Positions 56,790-64,000 of a stretch of 64,000 nucleotides of DNA are shown here, piece by piece (the stretch's first letter is position 1; each line of letters begins with the position of its first letter). A program made the translations under genes and the position numbers. Origin of the DNA: Eublepharis macularius (Eukaryota; Chordata; Lepidosauria; Squamata; Eublepharidae); the NCBI RefSeq assembly GCF_028583425.1, contig NC_072794.1, positions 32,113,232 through 32,177,231 of the forward strand. Reading direction: 5' to 3'. The notes below the pieces were generated by a model that saw nothing but the letters and a program-made list of their open reading frames with translations, was not told where the DNA came from and did not search any database.

Positions 56790-58970
56790 GTCTATTTCAT
56801 TGTTAAGACCCGTAGGGGCAAGACTCTGAAGCCTGAAAATCCACCTCGTCTCTAACTGCAGCAGCCTCCTGGGGCCATCTTCAGGGATAGGTTCCTGAAT
56901 TGAATCTACCACAGTGATTTTAAGGTCGCCCAGGGTATGATGACAATCCCAGTAGTGTGAGACCAGCGGCGCCTCTTTAACTTTGTTTTTTATTCTGGAG
57001 ACATGTTCCTGGATTCTAGTCCTGAGGGGACGGGTGGTATTACCCACATAGTATAGTGGGCAGCTACATTGAATGACATACACAACGTTAGACGATTTAC
57101 ATGTAGTGAACCCCCTTGGTATTTCACGTCTATCCGGAAACATGTCCAAAAATTTAATCATATAGGAACATACATTACAGTCTCCACATCGAAAGTGGCC
57201 TCTAGGAGCTGGTCTAGTTTGCCTTTGGGCGGAGGTCTCCGGAGAAAATTCAGACCGAGTAAGTATGTCTTTAAGGGATCTAGTTCTACGGAGTCCGATG
57301 GCGGGGCTACCCTCACACCCAGGGATGTTATCAATTAAATGCCAGTGTTTCCGAATAATTCGACATATGGGGGCGGACAATGGGGTGTAATCCAAAGCCC
57401 ATTTCAAACGATTATTATTACTACGGGCTTTGGGGGCCAGTAAATCCTCTCGTGGCGTGACAACAGCCCTATTTTCAGCCGAGGCGATAGCTGACCGGGG
57501 GTATCCTCTACTAGAAAAAGCCTTTCCTAGTTTGATACAGTTAGCCCTAAAGTCTCCTTCGTGGGAAGAGTTGCGTTTGAGCCGCAGGAATTGGCCCACT
57601 GGAATATTATATCTAAGGCGTTGTGGATGGAATGAGGAAAAATGGAGGTACGAGCATCTGTCTGTGCTCTTTTTAAAGGGCCGTACACCTAATTGACCAT
57701 CACTAGATTTATAAATGGTAACATCCAGGTAGTTAATGCAATCATTACTACCTTGCCACGTAAATTTAATGTCTGGGCTGATGGTATTTACCCAAAGTCC
57801 AAACTGTTCTGCAGCCTCCCGTGTTTTAATCAGGGCAATGGCATCATCTATGTATCGGCGGTAATACACAATGGATTCTCTATAAGGATTATTCTCTCTA
57901 TTTAGAATGTAATCCGTCTCTAGTTGGGCCATAAATAGGTTGGCGATGGAGGGGGCGGCCGCGCACCCCATCGCCGCACCTTTAATTTGGTAGTAGAATT
58001 CGCCATTGAATTTAAAATAATTACGCTCCAATATTACATCCAAGATATTGAGCAGAAATGGAGTGGACGGACTCTGCGATGCTCTAGTGAGTAGAGCTGT
58101 TTCCACCACCATTCTAGCCCCCTCATGGGGAATCGATGTATATAAAGACACTACATCAAGTGTCATCAGGTAAGCAGAGTCAGGGAGCACTAAACTCTCC
58201 ACGGAGGCAATGAGCTGCATGGTATCACGTAAATATGCCTCCGTGCGACCCACAAGTGGCTGCAGAAAATAATCTAAATAAATAGAGAGGGGTTCCAATA
58301 CCGAGTTGCTGCCTGAAATTATCGGCCTTCCAGGAGGCGGTCTGCCTCCTTTGTGTATTTTTGGAAGCAGATAAAACACTGGGGTGCGGGGACACTTGTT
58401 CTGCAGTCCCTCATGGGTTTTGTTGTCAATTTCATTATATATCAAACCCTCATCTAAGACAATCCTAATAATTCTTCGAATCTGGGGCAGCGGGTCCCTC
58501 CCGATTTTCTTATAGTCGGAGGCAACTGAAAGCTGTCTGGTTGCCTCTTGGAGGTAGTGAATAGTATCTTGTATCACTATACCCCCGCCCTTGTCGGCAG
58601 ATTTAATAATGATATTAGGATCCCTTTTCAAAGAATTGAGTGCCTCCCATTCACCTCGGTCTAAATTGTACCTATGCGCTCTCCTCTGCCTTTCCAAATG
58701 TTCAATGTCCCTAAGTACCACCCTTTCAAAACAATCTATTGAAGAGTCCACCACTGGGGGACAAAACGTGGATTTCTGTCTGATATTGATGTCCGGAGCT
58801 GCATTAGTGGAGTTACCAAAAAACTTTTTTAATTTTATAAGTCTAAGCAATTTATACACATCTAGTCTAGTGTCAAAAGGTTTATAACTAGGTGTAGGCA
58901 CAAATCCAAAGCCCTTATTAAGTACACTTCTCTCTATCGGGGTAAGTTGTCTCGAGGACAGATTGAACAC
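56769..58970 (-). CDS. PLE ORF2: reverse transcriptase with GIY-YIG endonuclease
   Basis: A 733-codon frame open to its stop. The RT region carries the PLE signature SADKGGG (about residues 124-130), LPKIHKG and GRPIISG (202-220), motif A LDVVSLYTSIP (Asp272), motif B-like IKGAAMGCAAAPS and motif C YIDD (373-376). The linker has C-x2-C-x2-C (595, 598, 601). The C-terminal GIY-YIG domain has YVI (631-633), YYVG (640-643), TRPLRTRIQEH with Arg652, and a downstream Glu707 (LQLETRW). It would reverse-transcribe element RNA and cut target DNA. Length and domain order fit a complete protein. It has no ATG near its start: the first codon as read is GTG at 58970-58968, and the open frame extends to 59024 with no ATG. 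It overlaps ORF1 by 55 bases in the -1 frame, so expression by frameshifting is the likely route. All catalytic positions are intact. Assignment to a named vertebrate PLE clade (Neptune or Poseidon type) is not settled. Confidence 0.95.
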   Translation of the reverse strand: MFNLSSRQLTPIERSVLNKGFGFVPTPSYKPFDTRLDVYKLLRLIKLKKFFGNSTNAAPDINIRQKSTFCPPVVDSSIDCFERVVLRDIEHLERQRRAHRYNLDRGEWEALNSLKRDPNIIIKSADKGGGIVIQDTIHYLQEATRQLSVASDYKKIGRDPLPQIRRIIRIVLDEGLIYNEIDNKTHEGLQNKCPRTPVFYLLPKIHKGGRPPPGRPIISGSNSVLEPLSIYLDYFLQPLVGRTEAYLRDTMQLIASVESLVLPDSAYLMTLDVVSLYTSIPHEGARMVVETALLTRASQSPSTPFLLNILDVILERNYFKFNGEFYYQIKGAAMGCAAAPSIANLFMAQLETDYILNRENNPYRESIVYYRRYIDDAIALIKTREAAEQFGLWVNTISPDIKFTWQGSNDCINYLDVTIYKSSDGQLGVRPFKKSTDRCSYLHFSSFHPQRLRYNIPVGQFLRLKRNSSHEGDFRANCIKLGKAFSSRGYPRSAIASAENRAVVTPREDLLAPKARSNNNRLKWALDYTPLSAPICRIIRKHWHLIDNIPGCEGSPAIGLRRTRSLKDILTRSEFSPETSAQRQTRPAPRGHFRCGDCNVCSYMIKFLDMFPDRREIPRGFTTCKSSNVVYVIQCSCPLYYVGNTTRPLRTRIQEHVSRIKNKVKEAPLVSHYWDCHHTLGDLKITVVDSIQEPIPEDGPRRLLQLETRWIFRLQSLAPTGLNNEIDYSCFLG

Positions 58971-59734
58971 TAAGTCCTCGGTTTGTATGGTCTCCTCGAG
59001 CGTGGCGGACCTTTCCCTAAAAAATTATTATTCCGATTGCCTCTAAAGGGATAAGAGACATTGCGGCTCCGCAAACTTTTTGTACTAGTTCCCTCGTCAC
59101 CGGAAGTATCCGTTTCTGAGGGCTCTGTAGTTTCAAAGTCCGATCCAGTCTGAAGATTCCTCGCCCAGGAAACCCTCTTACGTGGTCTAACGTTAAAGTC
59201 TTCTTTCCATGTATAAATCCTACCCGATGTGTAATCTTTCCTGTCCCTCTCAAATTTCCTCAATTTTATTTCTTTCAGCTTTTCTTTACTTTCCTTAATA
59301 TTGCGGTCTAGCTCCACCTTATTGGCTTCAAATTCCTCCATTGTCAATTTCCCTTTTAGCTGTTCCTCTAACCTCGTAATTTCTGCTGTGATCCTATCCG
59401 CCTCCATGTTGGATGTCCTAATCAACAACAACATTAAATCAAAGGAACATTTATTAAGTATGGCCACCCAACGTTGTGTGAACTCATCATTATCCTTAAA
59501 CATTCCAGGCGGCTTATGGATGCGTAAGCCTCTCGGAATGAATTTGTTCACTGAATAGTCCGTCAGAGATGCCGCGTTAAGTAACATGCGACATTTTTTG
59601 GTTTCTAGCTGCTCAAGGGTCGTCCAGTCCTCCATCGGTATAGGTGTTGTACTCCCCAATAAGGACTTATTAACAGCCAAAATGGAGTCCCTTTCCTCCG
59701 TAGAATAGGCAAAACATTCTGCCAAATCAGACAT
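58970..59734 (-). CDS. PLE ORF1: coiled-coil, basic C-terminal protein
   Basis: A 254-aa frame starting at ATG 59734, about 20 bases inside the pLTR edge, and ending in TAG (58972-58970). I recognise no catalytic domain. The N-terminal third has an acidic start and the hydrophobic segment NKCSFDLMLLLIRTSN (about 94-109). Residues about 105-163 are a strong coiled-coil candidate rich in E, K, L and I. The tail, from about 218, is Arg/Asn/Gly-rich and basic, which would suit nucleic-acid binding. By position it corresponds to the upstream ORF of two-ORF PLEs, a possible ORF1p-like chaperone. That is inference from layout and composition. Codons 238-239 (TTT TTA) belong to the slippery site, so a -1 frameshift product would lack only the last 15 residues and continue into ORF2. 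Confidence 0.85.
   Translation of the reverse strand: MSDLAECFAYSTEERDSILAVNKSLLGSTTPIPMEDWTTLEQLETKKCRMLLNAASLTDYSVNKFIPRGLRIHKPPGMFKDNDEFTQRWVAILNKCSFDLMLLLIRTSNMEADRITAEITRLEEQLKGKLTMEEFEANKVELDRNIKESKEKLKEIKLRKFERDRKDYTSGRIYTWKEDFNVRPRKRVSWARNLQTGSDFETTEPSETDTSGDEGTSTKSLRSRNVSYPFRGNRNNNFLGKGPPRSRRPYKPRT
59018..59024 (-). promoter_or_regulatory. Candidate -1 ribosomal frameshift slippery site T TTT TTA
   Basis: In ORF1 frame the codons are T|TTT|TTA (X XXY YYZ pattern). In the -1 (ORF2) frame a TAA (59027-59025) lies directly before the heptamer, and from there the ORF2 frame stays open through to its stop at 56769. An 8-bp inverted repeat, TCCTCGAG (58993-59000) with CTCGAGGA (58951-58958), begins 17 nt downstream and could form a stimulatory stem, although the spacer is long. 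Confidence 0.72.
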
Positions 59735-59754
59735 AGTTCCCTATTAACAAAGTG

Positions 59755-60549
59755 TTAGATCAAACCGACAGGGAAAAGCCCGGATAGTGGTAGCTAGCAA
59801 CAACAAGTCCGGGAATGAACCGTTAATCAGCAATTGAGTAGTAAAATGTTCTATTTTATATAAGTGCAAAGTGCAAAAGTGCAAAAGGTGTCTTAATAAA
59901 TATGCGATTCTAATAAATACAATAAATACAAATACAATTAATCCAAGTCCTATTTCTATGTCCAAGTCGTTGTGGTGAACGCTTGTATCCAGCAGAGCTG
60001 TAACGCCGCAATGGGCTCACTCCTAAAAGTCACAGAGTTGAAGAGAAGGTGATTCCAGTCCAATCCAAACTATGATAATCTTATTCAAAAATGTGCCGAC
60101 GGGATTATGCGGGCATCCTATACAATTCCCGTTTCGTGTATTGCACACTTCCTCTGGGCACAATTAAAGATGGACTGTAATAAAAATACATCTATATGAA
60201 TATATAATATATAATATAATAACCATCATTACTCAATGCATGCATACAGCATATACTCACAAATCACCCTTGTACCAATTGCTCTAAAAGTGACTGCCAA
60301 CAATGTTCCTTGTATCAATCCATAACAATCATATAGCAAGTGACATGGACATAAAACATACAGGAAAGGGCGTGCTTAAATATACAAGCTCCAACAGATC
60401 AATTAATCATATGACGGACCCTTAAAGTACAACACTACTTTTAAGGTTACATAGTGCTATATCAGTACAACAAATACATATCAACACACAAAGGGAAGAT
60501 GGAGAACCTGAAGAACCAAACTGTATTTTTAGCCCAAAAAACATGAGTA
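59755..60549 (-). repeat. PLE pseudo-LTR (upstream copy)
   Basis: Direct repeat of 55995-56789. It begins (minus sense) with the last 21 bases of ORF2, the expected trace of a head-to-tail tandem junction, and ends about 20 bases before the ORF1 start codon. Any promoter for the full-length copy would lie here. Confidence 0.95.
60093..60161 (-). ncRNA. Hammerhead-ribozyme-like fold in PLE pLTR (copy 2)
   Basis: The same 69 nt as at 56333-56401 (offset 3760), including the CAGAGGA core and GTC site. Confidence 0.75.
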
Positions 60550-60553
60550 TATA

Positions 60554-62367
60554 GTATAGTGATACAAGATACTATTCACTACCTCCAAGAGGCAACCAGA
60601 CAGCTTTCAGTTGCCTCCGACTATAAGAAAATCGGGAGGGACCCGCTGCCCCAGATTCGAAGAATTATTAGGATTGTCTTAGATGAGGGTTTGATATATA
60701 ATGAAATTGACAACAAAACCCATGAGGGACTGCAGAACAAGTGTCCCCGCACCCCAGTGTTTTATCTGCTTCCAAAAATACACAAAGGAGGCAGACCGCC
60801 TCCTGGAAGGCCGATAATTTCAGGCAGCAACTCGGTATTGGAACCCCTCTCTATTTATTTAGATTATTTTCTGCAGCCACTTGTGGGTCGCACGGAGGCA
60901 TATTTACGTGATACCATGCAGCTCATTGCCTCTGTGGAGAGTTTAGTGCTCCCTGACTCTGCTTACCTGATGACACTTGATGTAGTGTCTTTATATACAT
61001 CGATTCCCCATGAGGGGGCTAGAATGGTGGTGGAAACAGCTCTACTCACTAGAGCATCGCAGAGTCCGTCCACTCCATTTCTGCTCAATATCTTGGATGT
61101 AATATTGGAGCGTAATTATTTTAAATTCAATGGCGAATTCTACTACCAAATTAAAGGTGTGGCGATGGGGTGCGCGGCCGCCCCCTCCATCGCCAACCTA
61201 TTTATGGCCCAACTAGAGACGGATTACATTCTAAATAGAGAGAATAATCCTTATAGAGAATCCATTGTGTATTACCGCCGATACATAGATGATGCCATTG
61301 CCCTGATTAAAACACGGGAGGCTGCAGAACAGTTTGGACTTTGGGTAAATACCATCAGCCCAGACATTAAATTTACGTGGCAAGGTAGTAATGATTGCAT
61401 TAACTACCTGGATGTTACCATTTATAAATCTAGTGATGGTCAATTAGGTGTACGGCCCTTTAAAAAGAGCACAGACAGATGCTCGTACCTCCATTTTTCC
61501 TCATTCCATCCACAACGCCTTAGATATAATATTCCAGTGGGCCAATTCCTGCGGCTCAAACGCAACTCTTCCCACGAAGGAGACTTTAGGGCTAACTGTA
61601 TCAAACTAGGAAAGGCTTTTTCTAGTAGAGGATACCCCCGGTCAGCTATCGCCTCGGCTGAAAATAGGGCTGTTGTCACGCCACGAGAGGATTTACTGGC
61701 CCCCAAAGCCCGTAGTAATAATAATCGTTTGAAATGGGCTTTGGATTACACCCCATTGTCCGCCCCCATATGTCGAATTATTCGGAAACACTGGCATTTA
61801 ATTGATAACATCCCTGGGTGTGAGGGTAGCCCCGCCATCGGACTCCGTAGAACTAGATCCCTTAAAGACATACTTACTCGGTCTGAATTTTCTCCGGAGA
61901 CCTCCGCCCAAAGGCAAACTAGACCAGCTCCTAGAGGCCACTTTCGATGTGGAGACTGTAATGTATGTTCCTATATGATTAAATTTTTGGACATGTTTCC
62001 GGATAGACGTGAAATACCAAGGGGGTTCACTACATGTAAATCGTCTAACGTTGTGTATGTCATTCAATGTAGCTGCCCACTATACTATGTGGGTAATACC
62101 ACCCGTCCCCTCAGGACTAGAATCCAGGAACATGTCTCCAGAATAAAAGACAAAGTTAAAGAGGCGCCGCTGGTCTCACACTACTGGGATTGTCATCATA
62201 CCCTGGGCGACCTTAAAATCACTGTGGTAGATTCAATTCAGGAACCTATCCCTGAAGATGGCCCCAGGAGGCTGCTGCAGTTAGAGACGAGGTGGATTTT
62301 CAGGCTTCAGAGTCTTGCCCCTACGGGTCTTAACAATGAAATAGACTACTCATGTTTTTTGGGCTAA
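60554..62367 (+). pseudogene. Truncated PLE ORF2 (RT plus GIY-YIG), inverted copy
   Basis: Plus-strand copy of the RT/endonuclease frame starting at the codon equivalent to residue 131 of the complete ORF2. There is no start codon, so it is a 5' truncation rather than a gene. From there to the stop it is uninterrupted and nearly identical to 56769-58570. The seen protein differences are Val for Ala in the KG(A/V)AMGC motif and Asp for Asn in RIK(N/D)KVKE. YIDD, the C-x2-C-x2-C and all GIY-YIG residues are kept. It lacks the N-terminal SADKGGG portion, so it could not make a full RT. It faces the same way as RGL1 transcription. Confidence 0.93.
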
Positions 62368-63101
62368 AAATACAGTTTGGTTCTTCAGGTTCTCCATCTT
62401 CCCTTTGTGTGTTGATATGTATTTGTTGTACTGATATAGCACTATGTAACCTTAAAAGTAGTGTTGTACTTTAAGGGTCCGTCATATGATTAATTGATCT
62501 GTTGGAGCTTGTATATTTAAGCACGCCCTTTCCTGTATGTTTTATGTCCATGTCACTTGCTATATGATTGTTATGGATTGATACAAGGAACATTGTTGGC
62601 AGTCACTTTTAGAGCAATTGGTACAAGGGTGATTTGTGAGTATATGCTGTATGCATGCATTGAGTAATGATGGTTATTATATTATATATTATATATTCAT
62701 ATAGATGTATTTTTATTACAGTCCATCTTTAATTGTGCCCAGAGGAAGTGTGCAATACACGAAACGGGAATTGTATAGGATGCCCGCATAATCCCGTCGG
62801 CACATTTTTGAATAAGATTATCATAGTTTGGATTGGACTGGAATCACCTTCTCTTCAACTCTGTGACTTTTAGGAGTGAGCCCATTGCGGCGTTACAGCT
62901 CTGCTGGATACAAGCGTTCACCACAACGACTTGGACATAGAAATAGGACTTGGATTAATTGTATTTGTATTTATTGTATTTATTAGAATCGCATATTTAT
63001 TAAGACACCTTTTGCACTTTTGCACTTTGCACTTATATAAAATAGAACATTTTACTACTCAATTGCTGATTAACGGTTCATTCCCGGACTTGTTGTTGCT
63101 A
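62368..63101 (+). repeat. PLE 3' region of the inverted copy
   Basis: Inverted match to 56034-56768. It ends at CTTGTTGTTGCTA, about 36 bases short of the end seen in the left pLTR, and then meets the TSD. Confidence 0.92.
62735..62803 (+). ncRNA. Hammerhead-ribozyme-like fold in PLE 3' region (copy 3)
   Basis: Stem I 62735-62739/62799-62803, core CAGAGGA 62740-62746, stem II 62748-62751/62757-62760, GAAA 62761-62764, stem III 62765-62769/62792-62796, predicted cut after C62798. Confidence 0.75.
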
Positions 63102-63118
63102 CCTTTCCAGCCACTTAG
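63102..63118 (+). repeat. Target-site duplication of the PLE composite, right copy
   Basis: Perfect match to 55982-55998. Confidence 0.93.
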
Positions 63119-63297
63119 CAGCAGCAGGGAAAGGGGCATTTGATCGTTTAAAGGGCCCTTTAAACTATCGGCTGGCAGGTGGCAGGGGGGATTCCCCCCC
63201 TCGCCGCCTGCCAGCCAATAGTTTAAAGGGACCTGCCACTTGCAAGGGGCAGGGCCCTTTAAATGGCCCAAACCCCACAAACCCCAGCCCCAGCCCC
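63119..63297. mobile_element. Palindromic right part of the element that hosts the PLE
   Basis: Inverted blocks GGCTGGCAGGTGG (63171-63183) and CCGCCTGCCAGCC (63203-63215), framed by AAACTAT/ATAGTTT and TTTAAAGGG repeats. Before the PLE arrived it was continuous with 55867-55998. The expected right terminus was not found. Confidence 0.55.
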
Positions 63298-64000
63298 TCT
63301 TAATCAGAAAAGTCTTATGGTCTTATTTCCTTGTTCTTATGCAAGAATACTGTGGCCTTAGGCACGTTATTAACCTTTCAGGGTCTTGAGAAATGCACTG
63401 TCTTGGTATCTGTGCCATGTTTGTAGCATTTGGAGTGATTTTCTGATTTTTTTTCAATGCTTGTTCTAAAATAGAGCTCGCACTATTCTGTCCCTCTGTC
63501 TTTTTGTCATGAAGTACTCATTGTAGCGTACAAGATAATTTCAACTATTTCAGATATGCCAAGGAGGCAATGGTATAATGTGATGTGTAGATATAAGTGG
63601 CAGAGGGCCAAAATGGCCCTGGGCATGGCTCCAGCCCTGAGACACTGAATCATTTTTTACTTTGGGCAAGTCACTTGACCTTTATGTGTTTTGGTCAACC
63701 CAGCTATAAAACTGAGCCAAACTGTTGTAGAGCTAGGGGTTTTCTCTCAAAAACCCACAATGGATTTATTTTGCTTAGTTTCATGGGAAATTAGTTACTT
63801 CCCATATGAAGCCTGGTGGCATGTGAATATTTTTTTAACTCATTGTTGGTGATGTTTTCAGTGACAGGTATGTTCCCTTGTATGAAGTTGTGCCCAAAGA
63901 GCCAAAGAGAACCCTGCCTACCCCTACCACATTGCTGCTATGCCAGGCAAGCTGCTGTTGTGCTGGGTGTTTTTTTATTTGTCATTTTATTCAGGAAATT

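Larger units (their letters stand above)
55999..63101 (-). mobile_element. Penelope-like retroelement composite (full-length copy plus inverted truncated copy)
   Basis: About 7.1 kb inserted as one unit, flanked by a perfect 17-bp TSD. Read on the minus strand, 60549 to 55995 is a full-length element: pLTR, ORF1, ORF2, pLTR. Read on the plus strand, 60554 to 63101 is a 5'-truncated second copy (ORF2 codon 131 onward, plus the 3' region). It is fused head-to-head to the outer edge of the upstream pLTR through four extra bases (TATA, 60550-60553). Tandem pLTRs and inverted 5' tails are known PLE traits. Copies differ at few positions, so the insertion is recent. It lies in RGL1 intron 4, with the full-length copy antisense to the gene. 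Confidence 0.95.
54754..64000 (+). other. RGL1: RGL1 intron 4 (partial, open at window end)
   Basis: Begins with donor GTAAGT. It runs to the window end with no further RGL1 exon recognised. It is dominated by the PLE insertion at 55982-63118. 54760-55765 and 63300-64000 show no recognisable repeat or gene. A lone hAT-like left end (TTAGGGTTGCTACC) lies near 55767. Confidence 0.75.

Noticed and set aside
57069..57338. Plus-strand frames of 70-98 codons across 57069-58887, and their mirror copies on the minus strand at 61231-62067
   Set aside because: Antisense shadows of the PLE RT/endonuclease frame, appearing twice because the element is present twice.
60559..60561. GTG as a start codon for the plus-strand RT frame
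   Set aside because: It equals an internal valine codon (residue 132) of the complete ORF2. The copy is simply 5'-truncated.
55998..63101. Reading the inverted repeat at 56034-63101 as a palindromic DNA transposon
   Set aside because: The content is a PLE RT with GIY-YIG, direct pLTRs and a 17-bp TSD. The symmetry comes from an inverted truncated copy.
63850..64000. Possible next RGL1 exon near the window end
   Set aside because: No frame matches the expected REM helix, and no acceptor/donor pair with coding sequence was seen.

Overview
The window reads as vertebrate intronic DNA, most likely from a squamate reptile (lizard, gecko or snake; species not determinable). The case rests on its repeats. 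There are 5S-rRNA-derived and tRNA-derived SINEs of the types abundant in squamates, CR1/L2-type LINE tails, a dense load of short hAT-like elements starting TAGGGTTGCC, and a young Penelope-like retroelement (PLE). Nothing looks prokaryotic, so the short reading frames scattered through the window are almost all chance.

One host gene spans the window on the + strand: the 5' portion of RGL1 (Ral guanine nucleotide dissociation stimulator-like 1). Four coding exons can be placed to the base: 544-570 (9 codons from the start ATG), 1600-1710, 42802-43010 and 54676-54753. All have consensus AG/GT borders and compatible phases (0, 0, 2). They encode the N-terminus and the start of the RasGEF N-terminal (REM) domain. 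The rest of the gene lies beyond 64000. The introns are about 1.0, 41.1 and 11.7 kb, plus at least 9.2 kb of a fourth.

Intron 2 (1711-42801) and intron 3 (43011-54675) are a patchwork of small mobile elements. Many could be delimited exactly by 8-bp target-site duplications (TSDs): at least twelve copies of the TAGGGTTGCC hAT-like family, two foldback elements with CAGGGCTTTTT ends, and one TAGAGATGGGCA element. A related larger hAT fragment at 25526-26835 still encodes a BED zinc finger. Other content includes a palindromic CTNAG-flanked MITE family (three copies, one inside a 5S-SINE), short palindromes of about 90 bp, SINEs, LINE fragments and microsatellites.

The most notable region is 55982-63118, in intron 4. 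It is a single composite PLE insertion bounded by a perfect 17-bp TSD. On the minus strand it is full length: pseudo-LTR (pLTR), ORF1 (254 aa, coiled coil), ORF2 (RT plus GIY-YIG, 733 codons), pLTR. A nearly identical 5'-truncated copy is joined head-to-head in the opposite orientation. ORF2 has no AUG. It overlaps ORF1 in the -1 frame, and a canonical slippery heptamer T TTT TTA lies immediately after the -1-frame stop, which suggests programmed -1 frameshifting. Each of the three pLTR copies carries a 69-nt hammerhead-ribozyme-like fold with a shared one-base departure from the usual core. Two-ORF expression by frameshift, together with ribozyme-bearing pLTRs and an inverted tail in an element this young, is the best candidate here for an under-described system.
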